A stretch of DNA of 48,504 nt from Streptomyces blattellae (GCF_009709555.1 NZ_WJBG01000163.1:1-48504); one strand, 5' to 3'; positions 35,718 to 45,130 are shown, numbered from the stretch's first letter. Notes: generated by a model not told the origin, from the letters alone. A program made the numbers and translations.

Positions 35718-36366
35718 AGCTCTCCCCGACGCCGTTTCCTGTTGCTGCTCGGTGCCCTCTGCGCACCGCGTCTCACGGTCAAAAGCCCGTTCCCGCCTGG
35801 CCCTGGGACCCCATCATGGTGCGGCACCGCTTGTGCAGCCAGGGCAGGTACCCGCACCATGAACACTGCGGCCGCACGGCGTGACCGCCTCATCCTCACC
35901 AGCAGCGCAACTGTTGCCCACCGCCCCGACGCGCCCCTGCACGTTGCCCTCCAGCACGGGCCGGACTGCGGTCCCCGGCCGGGGAGTAGTCCGCAGCGGT
36001 GTGAGGAGCGCCCGCCCGTGTCCGCCCCGCGCCCAACTCGGCCTTGCGTTACGCATTCTCGCCCCACCGGTCACGTCACTCCCTTCCACCTCGCCGCGTT
36101 ACGTGTCGGCGTCGGAGTTGTGTGGCGGATGGCGTTACGGGTCGAGTAGGGTGGGGCTTGCTGCTGGCGGCTGCCCGAGTCAACTCGGCTGCGCTGTAGG
36201 TGTGTTGTGTCTGTGGCTGCGTCCTGGCCGTCTCGACCGAGCCCCGCCGCCCGCTGCTGGTGGTTCGTGAAGGCGGGGGCATGGTCGTGTTCAGCGTCCG
36301 GTGGCGTGCCGGTGCCCTGGGGCCGTGCTTCCCAATCCGTCCCGCTTCGCGTGTCTGGAGATCCTG
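35718..36366. promoter_or_regulatory. Upstream region of tap-like gene with GTTACG repeats
   Basis: About 650 bases without a supported gene (a 96-codon frame starting ATG 35860 is open but unconvincing). It holds GCGTTACGC at 36046, GCGTTACGTGTC at 36096 and GCGTTACGGGTC at 36132. The same sequence family recurs near the telomere at 47931-48070. The region probably contains the tap promoter and binding sites for a telomere-related or regulatory protein. Confidence 0.5.
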
Positions 36367-39300
36367 ATGCCTGCCCACTCCGCTGTCCCCGATCCTTCCG
36401 CTGCTGGGCCCGCAGCGGAGGAGGCAGGTGGTGCTCCCGCGCGTGCCTGTGCTGCCGAGCCGGCCGCCGCTGCGCCGACGTCGGTCGAGGCGCCGGAGGT
36501 GTTGGGGGTGACCGAGGCGCGGAACCGGCTGTACGAGCTGGTAGACGCGGCGCGGGACGAGGGCCGGGTAACGGTGATCGTGAAACGTGACGGGAAATCG
36601 CACCGTGCCTACCGCGCCGCACTGATCCCGGTGGGTCGGCTGGACGACTCCGCGCGGATGCGGCTTGCGGGATGGCCGTCGTGGGCGCGCACAGCGGCGC
36701 GGCCGAAGCTCGGTGACCGCGTGATGGACGCGGCTCGCCGTCCGGGCGTGCCGCAGGTTCTGCTGGACCGTACGACGCCTCTTGCGGTCCTGGTGGACGC
36801 CGCTCTGGTCCCGCCCGGCGACGCACCGGTTGCCGTCCCCATCAGCGGCGCGCCCGCACCGGCCGCAGCGTGGGTGGACACAGCACATCTCCCGTCTGTC
36901 GTGTCCACAGCGCCCCAGGCCCCCGAAGCCCCTGGAAAGGGCCTGCCCGCCGCCGGGCGGGGGGCCGATGCAGACGTTGGCGCCCCGGTCCCGACCCCCG
37001 CCGCTGACACAGCCTCCGCCGCCCCGGCCGCCGTACCGGCTGCTGATGGCGACTCCGGTATCCCGGTGGCCGTCCCCCGTGACGTGCCCCCCACAGGCGC
37101 CGAGGCAGTTCCCGGTGCTCCGGCGGCCGCGTCCGGTCACGCTGCTGCTCACGACGGTGCCGGTGACCGCACGGCTGCTGCCGACGGTCGGGACATGGTC
37201 CGTACGGCGGGTGGGGACGGTCCGGTGCCGTTGGCGGGTCCGGCCGAGGCCCCCGCATCCGTCCCGGCTGCTGGTGGGCTGCACCGGTTGCACGGCCTCG
37301 GTGATGTCGCCGGGCAGGCGCTGAGCAAGGCGGTCGCGCCGTCGGTGGTGCCGCGGTTCGGGTTCGGTCTGCACGCCCTGGATGCTGTGCTGGGGAGTCT
37401 TCCGGTGGGGGTGTTGACGGTGGTGGCGGCCGAGCCGCACGCGGGCGGCTCGCTGTTGGCCGTGCACGCCGCCCGGCACACCGCGCTCGCCCGCCGGCTG
37501 CCTGTGTTGTACGCGGCGTCGGGGCTGTCGCGGACGGATGTGGCGATGCGGGTGATCGCGGCCGAGGCGGGGCTTGATTACCGGCGGCTGCGTACCGGCG
37601 CCCTCACCGAGGACGAGCAGCGGGCCGCGGCCGCCGTCCAGGCCCGCCTCGCCGGCGCCGCCCTGCACGTCGACGACGGCACCGGCCTGACAGCGGAGGC
37701 GATCGCGGAGACCGCCCCCTACGTCGAGGGCCTGGCCCTGGTCGTCGTCGACCGGTTCCAGCACGCGGCCGACCGGTTCATCCCGCTGTCCGGTCCCGCG
37801 CTTCCGGAGGCGGCCCGGCTGCTCGCGCATGTGGCCCGTACCCGGAACGTGCCGGTGGTGGCCGTGCTCGACACCGCCGACCCCGAGGTCCTGGCCGCGC
37901 TGGACGCCGCCCACGTGACCCTGACCCTGACCCGTACCGGCAACGACGCCCAAGTAGCCGTGGCCGAACGCGACTTCGGCGAGCTGACGAGGGTGCCGCT
38001 GCGTGCCGATCTCGCGTGCGCCCGCTTCACCGACGCGCCCGAGCCGGGGTACCGGTTCGACGCCGAACACGCCTTCCGCGGTGCGGAGGGCGAGAAGGTC
38101 ACCGCCGACCTCGCCGACGCGGTCCGCCCCTACATGGAAGATGGCACGCTCGGGCAGCTCCCGGACGACCTTCGGGTTGTGCTGCTCGCCATGGTCCGTG
38201 TCCTCGACGGCGAGGATGCGTCCGCCTCGAACCTGTCCTACTTCCAGAGGGCGGTGCGCGGCGCCGCCGCTCACCGGCCGCGTCTGCCTGACACCGGCCC
38301 CGGACGGCGGCTTCAGCAGGCTCTTGAGGCCTTCTGTGCGCACGCCGCTGCCCACGGCCACGGTTCCGCCGTACCGGCCCCCGTCCAGGGAGCGGTTTCG
38401 GCTGTCCAGGGGGCGGTTTCGGCGGGGGCGGTGAAGCCGTCCGCGGCCGCGGGCCCTGGCACGCCGTCCGGCGCCACTGCCGGCCCGGCCGTGACGACGT
38501 CGCCGTCCGCCGGGGGCGCCCTGGCGTCCCCGGCCGCCGCCCTGCAGCCCGCTTCCGCACCGGCCGTCGGGCCGGCCGAGGCGGCGGCTGCGGGGGAGGG
38601 GTTCGCGGCCGCGGAGGCCGAACTCCTTGACGCCGCGCTGCCGTTCACCTCCGGTGCCCGCCACGGCCTGTCCGCCCGCCTGACCGGCGCGCTCGCCGCG
38701 CTGCGCGAGGCCTCCACCGTGTCCGGCCGCGCGGACGAACTGCCCGGGCTGCGCCAGGCCCTGGCCGATCTCGCCGCCCGCCGGCCGCCGGTGCCGGCCA
38801 CACCGGAGGGCGGGCGCCTGGGCGCCGCGCTGGCCGCGTTCACCGCCGCCCACCGCGACACCCCCACCGGCGTCGCCGCCCCGGGCGCGTCACCGGTGCC
38901 GGCGATGCCGGCCGGCCCGCAGCCGGTCCCCGCCGCCGGCACGCCTGAGGCGGGTCCGGTCCCCGCCCAGGTGCCGGACCTGGACGCGGCGGAGGCCGAA
39001 CTCCTCGCCGCCGCCGCGCCGTTCCTCACCGGCAACGAGCACCGCTCGCCCTTGTCGGTCCACGCCCAGCACGTCCTGACCGCCCTGCGCGATGCGCTCG
39101 CTCCCGGCCACGAGCACCTCCTCCCGGTGCTGTCGGCCGCCCGGGCCCGTGCCGCCGAGCTCGGCGCCCGCCGGCTGCGCCTGCCCCCAACGGACGACGC
39201 CGCCCGGCTGCGCACCGCCCTGACCGCCTACCACGCGGCCGCGACCGCCGCAGGGATCACCCCGTCCGCCCTCCCCGCCCCCGCGCCCCTGAACACCCCG

Positions 39301-40470
39301 GCCACGGCGTCCCTGACGGTCACCGAGCCCGCCCCCGCCACTGAGCCCGGTACCGCTGTCCCGGAGTCCGGCGAGGCACCGGCGTCCGGTACGGCCGTTC
39401 CGGCCCGGCACGTGGTGGAGGGAGTGGTCATGGATGCGCCCTCGGCCTCGTTCAGCGACGACACGCCTCCGCCCGAGGGCACCCCGGGCACCGGGACCGG
39501 CAGCGGGCGCCGGAACTACTCCTTCTTCCTCGGCAAGATCCGCGACGCGGTCGAGCAGGCCCTGGACGAGACGGACGGCGACATCGAGGCCGCCGTCAAG
39601 GCGCTGCAGAAGAAAGCCGTGCCGGACTCAATGGCCCTTTTCAAACTCACACGGGTCGGGGGAAATTACGTTCACACCGTTTACCCGCCCGCTCTGGATT
39701 TCCTCTCCAAGCCCGGACAGGGCGAGGCTGACGGAGTGTGGGAAGGGCGCCAGAAATGGCGCAACGCCCCCCTCTACGAGGCCATCAAGCGGGGGGAGCG
39801 CCATCCGCTGGACGTGGTCGGCCTGGACATCAACGCGGCCTATCTCTCCGCGTTCAAGACGCACCTGCCGATCGGGGCGCTCAAGCACGACCCGACCGGA
39901 GGCTTCGACCGCAAGCGCGCCGGGATCCACCGGGTTGCCCAGTTCAACTGGGATCACACCGACCTGCCCAGCCCGCTCGGCAACCGGATCGAGCCCGGCC
40001 CCTACCTCCTGGACGAGGCCACCGTCCGCCTCCTGATCCGCTGCCACGAACTCGGCCTGAGCGAGCCGCCGCAGATCCTGGAATCGTGGACCTCCGGCGC
40101 CTCCGAAGCACTCCTGGAGAAATTCCGCCGGGTCCTCCAGGAAGCCCGCCAGACAGCGATCGACACCGGGGACCCGGTCACCGGGGAATACGTCAAGGCC
40201 ATGTACTCCCGGTTCACCTCCACGATCGGCGAATCAGGAAAGAACCGAGAACTCCGCCGACCCGAGTGGGTCCACACCATCCGCTCCCAGGCGTTCGCAA
40301 GCCTCTGGCTGAAGGCGTGGAAAGCACACCAGGCAGGCCTTATCCTGGTCCAGGTATCCGGCGTCGATGAACTCCACGTCGCCGGAGGCGACTGGAAAAC
40401 CGTGTGGGAAGAGGGCCGCAAGCCCACCCAGATGAAAGTGAAGCGCCTCTACACCCTCGGGGGAAAATAA
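36367..40470 (+). CDS. tap: Tap-like telomere-associated protein with RecA-like and polymerase-palm-like parts
   Basis: 1367 residues. The order is a Phd/YefM-like segment (about 45-150, VTEARNRLYELVDAARDEGR), a Pro/Ala linker, a DnaB/RecA-like domain (about 325-560) with a degenerate P-loop (AEPHAGGS) but a Walker B-like LALVVVDRF, then helical repeats of about 90 residues (starting near 582, 747 and 874), and a C-terminal domain (about 1045-1367). The C-terminal domain carries GLDINAAYLSAF (D at 1154), YVKAMYSRF (K at 1277) and VSGVDELHVAGG (D at 1334). The same set of motifs occurs, as I recall, in the C-terminus of Streptomyces Tap, and resembles motifs A, B and C of protein-primed family B DNA polymerases. 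Tap brings the terminal protein to telomeres. ATG 36367 has GGAG seven bases upstream. Much longer than usual Tap (about 740). Confidence 0.65.
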   Translation: MPAHSAVPDPSAAGPAAEEAGGAPARACAAEPAAAAPTSVEAPEVLGVTEARNRLYELVDAARDEGRVTVIVKRDGKSHRAYRAALIPVGRLDDSARMRLAGWPSWARTAARPKLGDRVMDAARRPGVPQVLLDRTTPLAVLVDAALVPPGDAPVAVPISGAPAPAAAWVDTAHLPSVVSTAPQAPEAPGKGLPAAGRGADADVGAPVPTPAADTASAAPAAVPAADGDSGIPVAVPRDVPPTGAEAVPGAPAAASGHAAAHDGAGDRTAAADGRDMVRTAGGDGPVPLAGPAEAPASVPAAGGLHRLHGLGDVAGQALSKAVAPSVVPRFGFGLHALDAVLGSLPVGVLTVVAAEPHAGGSLLAVHAARHTALARRLPVLYAASGLSRTDVAMRVIAAEAGLDYRRLRTGALTEDEQRAAAAVQARLAGAALHVDDGTGLTAEAIAETAPYVEGLALVVVDRFQHAADRFIPLSGPALPEAARLLAHVARTRNVPVVAVLDTADPEVLAALDAAHVTLTLTRTGNDAQVAVAERDFGELTRVPLRADLACARFTDAPEPGYRFDAEHAFRGAEGEKVTADLADAVRPYMEDGTLGQLPDDLRVVLLAMVRVLDGEDASASNLSYFQRAVRGAAAHRPRLPDTGPGRRLQQALEAFCAHAAAHGHGSAVPAPVQGAVSAVQGAVSAGAVKPSAAAGPGTPSGATAGPAVTTSPSAGGALASPAAALQPASAPAVGPAEAAAAGEGFAAAEAELLDAALPFTSGARHGLSARLTGALAALREASTVSGRADELPGLRQALADLAARRPPVPATPEGGRLGAALAAFTAAHRDTPTGVAAPGASPVPAMPAGPQPVPAAGTPEAGPVPAQVPDLDAAEAELLAAAAPFLTGNEHRSPLSVHAQHVLTALRDALAPGHEHLLPVLSAARARAAELGARRLRLPPTDDAARLRTALTAYHAAATAAGITPSALPAPAPLNTPATASLTVTEPAPATEPGTAVPESGEAPASGTAVPARHVVEGVVMDAPSASFSDDTPPPEGTPGTGTGSGRRNYSFFLGKIRDAVEQALDETDGDIEAAVKALQKKAVPDSMALFKLTRVGGNYVHTVYPPALDFLSKPGQGEADGVWEGRQKWRNAPLYEAIKRGERHPLDVVGLDINAAYLSAFKTHLPIGALKHDPTGGFDRKRAGIHRVAQFNWDHTDLPSPLGNRIEPGPYLLDEATVRLLIRCHELGLSEPPQILESWTSGASEALLEKFRRVLQEARQTAIDTGDPVTGEYVKAMYSRFTSTIGESGKNRELRRPEWVHTIRSQAFASLWLKAWKAHQAGLILVQVSGVDELHVAGGDWKTVWEEGRKPTQMKVKRLYTLGGK

Positions 40471-40473
40471 CCG

Positions 40474-41112
40474 ATGCCGTACGACGACAGCGGCTGGCGC
40501 AATTTCGGCACCTACGGCGCCAACCGGTCGGCCGAGAACGTCCGCGGCGGCAAAGCCCTCGGCCGCGCCCTGGAAGACGCCCTGTCCCGCCAGATCCTCG
40601 AAGGCGGCATCAAGTCCCCCGTCACCACCCCCCGCGGCCTCAAGGCGCGCCTGAACTACCTCAACAGCGACGCCGGCATCCAGGCCATGCGCGAGGCCGG
40701 GATCACCGTCAAGTCCCGCGCCCTGAAGAACTGGTTCGCCGGCACCCAGAAGCCCAACCCGGCCAACCTCGAACTCGTCGACACCGCGTACTGGGACCTG
40801 CGCACCCGGCGTATCCGCGACAACCCCGGCGCCTTCAAGCAGCACCTCAACAACCAGGGCAACGGCACCGCGGTCGAGATCCACCCCATCAACCAGGACC
40901 TCGTCGACGAACACGCCCGCCGCCCCAACCTCATGGGCGACCAGGCCATCCGCACCCTGCCCGCGGTCCGCTACGTCTGGAACGACGCGGTCGACGCCAT
41001 GGAAGCCGGCGACGAAGGCAAACTCGAGGAAATCTGGGACGACATCATCACCGACCTGGACTCCGACTGGGGCGCCTACACCTACGTCTCCTACGTCGGC
41101 CTCGGCGCCTGA
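40474..41112 (+). CDS. tpg: Tpg-like terminal protein of linear replicon
   Basis: 212 residues, three bases after the tap-like stop, so co-transcribed. A helix-turn-helix-like part at about 50-105 (TTPRGLKARLNYLNS ... VKSRALKNWFAGTQKPNP) corresponds in position to the HTH of Tpg. The C-terminus (RTLPAVRYVWNDAVDAMEAG, LEEIWDDIITDL, aromatic end YTYVSYVGLGA) matches the Tpg pattern LP...A..AG....L..I....I...Y that I remember. Tpg is covalently bound to the 5' ends of linear replicons and primes filling of the last fragment. Overall sequence is far from archetypal Tpg, in line with the non-archetypal telomere. The linking residue (Ser, Thr or Tyr) cannot be told from sequence. Confidence 0.65.
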   Translation: MPYDDSGWRNFGTYGANRSAENVRGGKALGRALEDALSRQILEGGIKSPVTTPRGLKARLNYLNSDAGIQAMREAGITVKSRALKNWFAGTQKPNPANLELVDTAYWDLRTRRIRDNPGAFKQHLNNQGNGTAVEIHPINQDLVDEHARRPNLMGDQAIRTLPAVRYVWNDAVDAMEAGDEGKLEEIWDDIITDLDSDWGAYTYVSYVGLGA

Positions 41113-41707
41113 GGAGGGGGGACCCGGTCCGCTGTCCGCCGTCGGACGAGGGCCTCGCCCGAGCCTGAACCCGTCGTACGGCGGGGCGGACGGCGGCTGA
41201 GCGGCACAGGACTCCGCATGGCCAACGACGGCGCCGCCCGCACGTCACGGGCCCCGGGCCGGTTCCTGGCGGCGGCCTGCGCCGAGTCCCGGTACGCGGC
41301 CGTCGGGGAGGCGGTGCGGCTTCCGCAGACGCGGGCGCGCGCCGAGCTCGTCCCGGCCGGCTCGATCACCGGACGCGCCGCTGTCCCCCCGGCGTCGGGG
41401 ACGCGCTGCTGCTGGTCGCCGTCCCGGTCGTCCGGCTCCGCGCCGCGCCGTGCGGCGGGCAGTTCTGTCGGCACGCCGCGAGGGCCGGGCCCGGGCGACG
41501 AACACCTCCACCTCTGTGTCCTGGGGGAGTTGAGGACGGCGCCGGACAGCTGCTCACGCTCGCACGACGCCGTTGCCCCGCCGTACGCGAGCGGGTCTGC
41601 CTGCGAGGCCCGCAGGGGTTCCGCCGTCCTGCGCGAGCCGACGGCGACGGAGCAGCGCCGTTACGGCTGGGCGTGCCGGTTGGCTTCGCCGGCTTCGTCG
41701 CCGTCGG
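41113..41707. other. Non-coding stretch after tpg-like gene
   Basis: About 595 bases. A plus-strand frame from ATG 41221 is open but arginine/serine-rich with no recognisable motif, probably chance. No strong terminator hairpin was found. Possibly the remains of a decayed gene. Confidence 0.35.
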
Positions 41708-42838
41708 TCAGGCGGCGCGGGCGGCGGGTGTGGCTGGGGGCGGTTGCGGGACGAGGGCCGGCGGGAGCGCCGGGGGTGTGCCGGGCCGCTGGCTGTGTGC
41801 GGCCTGGTAGAGCTGGGTGCCGCCGTCGGCGGTGTGCACGACGAGGTCGGTGCCGTGGTCGTCGGCGGGGCGGGAGACGGCGGCGGTGTCGGGCCGGGCG
41901 AGGTCGACACCGTGGGTGATGAGGCTGGTGGCGGTGATCCAGTCGGGTGGGGTGGTGCCGTTGCGGTGCGCCTCGCGGCTCGCCGACCGGAACATGAGGG
42001 CGAGGGCGGTGACGGCCGGCTGGATGCCCGCGGCGAGCCGGTCGTAGTCGTAGTGACGGGACTGTGCGGCGAGGGCGTCGACGGCCGGTTTGATGCCGGC
42101 GGCGAGCCGGTCGGCGTCGTAGTAGCGGGACTGGTAGGCGGCGAGGGCTTCGAGGACGGGGCGGAGGGCTGCGGCGAGCCGGTCGAAGTCGATGTCGAGG
42201 AGGGCGCCGGTGTCGGTCCCGCCGCGGGCGAGGGGGAGCGGGTGGCTGCGGACAATGCGCTGGGTGACCTGCCTGCGCCGGCCGCGCGGGGGCGCGGGGC
42301 GGGTGCCGCGCTGGGCGATGACGTGGTGGTAGGCGTCGAGGTAGGGGCGCTGTGCGGGCGGGTGGATGCCGCAGGCGGTCAGGAACGTGATCAGCTGCTC
42401 GCGGCTGGCGGGCAGGCCCTTGCGGTTGACGATCCGCCACGCGGTGGTGCGCGGCAACGGGAGGCGGGGGGCGCCGGCCCGTTCGTAGGTCTGGGCCAGC
42501 AGGAGGCCGAGGTCGCGCTCGTCGTGGACGAGGGCGGGGGAGGGCGCCTTCAGTTCGCGCAGCCGGTCGCGCTGGGCGGTACGGCCGCGGGCGCGCAGGC
42601 GGCGGGCCTTGTCCTGGTCGGCCGGGCCGGCGCCGCAGGCGCGCAGATAGGCGTCGAGGACGGACGGGGTGGGCGGGGCGGTGCCGGACTCGGCACGCTG
42701 GACGGCGCCGCGGGAGATGTGGGCGGCCTCGGCCAGGGCGCGCTGGGTCAGCCGGGCGGCGCCGCGCAGGGCTGTGAGGTGCCCGGCGAGGTGCGCGAAG
42801 GGGTGCCGGCCGGCGTCGTCGGCGGGGGAACGGGTCAT
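41708..42838 (-). CDS. XRE-type helix-turn-helix protein with C-terminal repeats
   Basis: 376 residues. An XRE-like helix-turn-helix at residues about 20-70 (LRGAARLTQRALAEAAHISR, then GAVQRAESG) is followed by a second HTH-like part at about 125-165 (TTAWRIVNRKGLPASREQL). The segment 215-275 contains repeats of the form DRLAAxIxPAVxALAxQSRYYD (three copies near 224, 243 and 263), probably a coiled or helical oligomerisation region. It starts 10 bases after a small membrane protein gene. The same pair of gene types recurs at 45150-46282, suggesting a two-component module. Regulated process unknown. Confidence 0.72.
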   Translation of the reverse strand: MTRSPADDAGRHPFAHLAGHLTALRGAARLTQRALAEAAHISRGAVQRAESGTAPPTPSVLDAYLRACGAGPADQDKARRLRARGRTAQRDRLRELKAPSPALVHDERDLGLLLAQTYERAGAPRLPLPRTTAWRIVNRKGLPASREQLITFLTACGIHPPAQRPYLDAYHHVIAQRGTRPAPPRGRRRQVTQRIVRSHPLPLARGGTDTGALLDIDFDRLAAALRPVLEALAAYQSRYYDADRLAAGIKPAVDALAAQSRHYDYDRLAAGIQPAVTALALMFRSASREAHRNGTTPPDWITATSLITHGVDLARPDTAAVSRPADDHGTDLVVHTADGGTQLYQAAHSQRPGTPPALPPALVPQPPPATPAARAA

Positions 42839-42847
42839 GGCCGGCGC

Positions 42848-43174
42848 CTACCTGCCCGCGCCGGAGCGTACGGCGGCCTCGGCGAGGACGCTGATCAGGC
42901 GGCGTCCGCCGCCGGCGGCGGTGAGGGTGGCCGCGCCGATCGCCCCGCAGCCGCCCAGGAGGGCGAAGACGGTCTGCAGCTCGGTGCCGGCGAGGAACAG
43001 GCCGGTGCCGAGCCCGAGGACGGCGATCAGCAGGATCAGCGCGTGCGTGGGCCCGAAGCGCCCGGTGGTGCCGTCCGGCTCGCCGCCGCCCGCCGGCGGC
43101 GTCGGCGCGGCGGCGGGTGCGCAGGTACAGGCCGGGCCGGGGCTGGCCGGGCGGGGGAGCGGGGGAAGGCTCAT
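42848..43174 (-). CDS. Small two-helix membrane protein paired with HTH gene
   Basis: 108 residues. A proline-rich N-terminus is followed by two membrane helices (ALILLIAVLGLGTGLFLAG and TVFALLGGCGAIGAATLTAA) and a basic end (GGGRRLISVLAEAAVRSGAGR). Same architecture and C-terminal pattern (GRRxxxLLAVVAELA) as the gene at 46001-46282. It lies directly upstream of the XRE-type gene (gap 9 bases) on the same strand. It may anchor or hold the regulator at the membrane; that is inference. Confidence 0.6.
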   Translation of the reverse strand: MSLPPLPRPASPGPACTCAPAAAPTPPAGGGEPDGTTGRFGPTHALILLIAVLGLGTGLFLAGTELQTVFALLGGCGAIGAATLTAAGGGRRLISVLAEAAVRSGAGR

Positions 43175-44079
43175 GGTGTGCAGGACTCATTCCTGACGGG
43201 GGCCGCCCGGCGGCATGCCGGGGCCCGGTGCTGTGGTCGCAAGGGTGCGCGGTCCAGGGGCAGTTGGCCCTGCCGCTGATCGGGCTGCGCGGCGTACAGC
43301 CTTCCACGCCCCGGTACCCCGCCGCCCCGTCCCAGCGCCCCTTTTGGTCGCTATGCGGCTTGCGGGCCCCGTCGGTGTTCCCCGTCCCGGCGAGGAATCC
43401 GGCGCCCGGCCGGCCCGCCAAAACCAGGGAGACGACGACGGGTTGCGTGCCCGAGACCCTCCTGGCGGCCCACCGTTTGTTCGGGCCGACTTGCGGCCTG
43501 GGCCGTATCAGAAAGACGGTGGTTAACAGCACGACACCGACGGCGAGTTCGCCGGTGTCCTCCTGACGGCTCCTGGTCGCAAGCCCGAACCCGTCCTGGA
43601 AGGCGAGCGCGTTGGCCCGCGCCCGCCGCCGCGTCAAGGCCGGCACCGCCCTCGGTGCCGGCCTTGACGCGCATCCGGAGGGAAGACGGCCGCCCGCCGG
43701 CTGACGCAGACTGCTGCTGTCCCGGGGCGTCGTATTCCAGACGTGCTTGCCCCTGGCGAGCGTCGGGTTCACGATGTGGGGCATCCGCTGACCGGCTCAC
43801 CGAGCCGGCGGCGCTCCTGAGCTGTACGGGTCGCGATTCCGCCGCATCAGGACACCCCGCAGGCCGTGTTGGCGCAGGTCCTGCCGGGCACCAGCGCGTG
43901 AGCGGCCGTCGGCGCCGACACGGCCGTCCGTCCGTCACCGGCGTGCTCCGCCGGCTGCCCCGCGCCTCGTTCCCGGTACGGGACCTGGGCGCACGGGAGT
44001 TCAGCCGCTGGCCTTCTCCCTTCCCGCTCGCCCACCGGCCGGTCCGGCAGTCAACGTCCGCCGGACTGGACGGTGTTGG
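43175..44079. other. Divergent intergenic region with 40-base palindrome
   Basis: About 900 bases with no supported gene, between the divergent membrane/HTH operon and the acetyltransferase gene. Contains the perfect inverted repeat 43631-43670 listed separately. Open frames here are low-complexity and lack ribosome sites. Confidence 0.4.
43631..43670. repeat. Perfect 18-base-pair inverted repeat
   Basis: GCGTCAAGGCCGGCACCG (43631-43648), a CCCT loop, then the exact complement (43653-43670). It would form a very stable hairpin. It stands between divergent genes, so it is not placed as a terminator of an intact gene; it may be the terminator of a lost gene or a protein-binding or recombination site. 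Confidence 0.8.
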
Positions 44080-44796
44080 GTGAGGATGTGGGGTATGGGA
44101 CGAGCTTCTCGACGACGTGCGGAACGCCGCGCCGCACCGGCGGCGGCGCCGGAACCCGGATCCGGCCCGGGAGCGGTGGTGCTGGGGCGGTATCTCCTGC
44201 GTCCGGCCACCCCGGACGATGATCCCGGTGTGGTGCGCGCGCTGCTGGAGCCGGTGGACTTCATGGACGCGGCGATGGCTGAGGGGATCGTTGAGCGGAT
44301 GCGCACCGGCTGGCGTCTGCCGGCCGGGTTCGGCACGGCGACCCTGCTGCTCGCCCAGGAACACCCAGGCGGTGAGGTCGTCGGCCTCGCCCATGCGGTC
44401 CCGCCGGTCCAGTGGCTGGCGGAGGCGGGGCTGGATCTGCAGTGGTGCATGCGGCTGTCGCGGTCGCTCGTCGAGCTGGAGGCGGTGTCGGTGGCCGACA
44501 ACGCCCGCGGCCAGGGGCTCGGGCACCGGCTCGTCGGCCACCTGGTCGACTCCTACACCCGCCAGGGCTACGAGGCGATGCTCGGCGGCATCCACACGCA
44601 CAAGCCCCACCTGGCGCCGTACTACGAGGCCGACGGATTCCACGTCCTGGCGCCCGGCGCCCCGTTCGACCTGCGGCTGCCCATCGGCCGGCTCCGGTAC
44701 CCGGCGGATGCGTCGATGCGGCACCTGGTGCGCCCGCTCACCGGCCGGGTGTCGTACGGACACGGTGTCCTGGAGGGTCTGCTCGCCGACCGGTGA
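44080..44796 (+). CDS. GNAT-family N-acetyltransferase
   Basis: 238 residues (233 if ATG 44095, which has AGG nine bases upstream, is used). The acetyl-CoA binding motif A is clear: ELEAVSVADNARGQGLGHRLVGHL near residues 130-155 (Q/RxxGxG/A type), followed by the motif B-like LAPYYEADGFHVL. An N-terminal basic tail (GRASRRRAERRAAP) precedes the domain. The substrate is unknown. The downstream frame starts with GTG overlapping the stop by four bases, so the two form an operon. Confidence 0.8.
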   Translation: MRMWGMGRASRRRAERRAAPAAAPEPGSGPGAVVLGRYLLRPATPDDDPGVVRALLEPVDFMDAAMAEGIVERMRTGWRLPAGFGTATLLLAQEHPGGEVVGLAHAVPPVQWLAEAGLDLQWCMRLSRSLVELEAVSVADNARGQGLGHRLVGHLVDSYTRQGYEAMLGGIHTHKPHLAPYYEADGFHVLAPGAPFDLRLPIGRLRYPADASMRHLVRPLTGRVSYGHGVLEGLLADR

Positions 44797-45130
44797 CCTC
44801 GGTGCCGACGGCCGAGCGCCGCGCGCGGGCCGCCACCGACACCGCCCGCGCCCTGCTGGATGCCGGCGACGCGGCCGGCGCCCTCGCCCAGCTACGCCGG
44901 ATCGAGCTCGCCGCACCCGGCGAGGCCCGCCGTCCCTCGGTCCGCGCGCTGACCGCCGAGGTCGCCGCGGCCCGGCCCGGCCTCGCGGGCCTGGACGCCT
45001 ACGCCCGCCGCACCCAAGGCGAACACACCGGCTGGCTAACCCCGGCCGCGCCAAGATCCCGGACACCGCGGACGGTCGCCGGCTGTGCGCCGCGCTCCGC
45101 TCGGCCCGGGACCAGCACGCGCCGCCGTAA
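44793..45130 (+). pseudogene. Small hypothetical gene with an apparent one-base frameshift
   Basis: Begins VTSVPTAERRARAATDTARA and is helical and coding-like for about 85 residues, coupled by GTGA overlap to the acetyltransferase. At TGGCTAACCC (about 45036) the coding signal moves to another frame. There it continues NPGRAKIPDTADGRRLCAAL to a stop at 45128-45130. A single missing base (for example CTAAC for CTCAAC) explains this. The original product would be about 112 residues. Either a recent mutation or a sequencing error. Family not recognised. Confidence 0.45.

Noticed and set aside
36367..37300. Phd/YefM antitoxin gene with its own toxin
   Set aside because: The antitoxin-like segment is continuous with the long tap-like reading frame; no toxin gene is adjacent.
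36076..38853. 925-codon open frame on the minus strand opposite the tap-like gene
   Set aside because: Shadow of the plus-strand gene in GC-rich DNA: Gly/Arg-rich, no motifs, no ribosome site; the plus strand has recognisable domains.
41661..43784. 707-codon minus-strand frame spanning two genes
   Set aside because: Runs through both the membrane-protein and HTH genes in another frame, with Arg/Pro-rich composition; the two shorter genes have real features.
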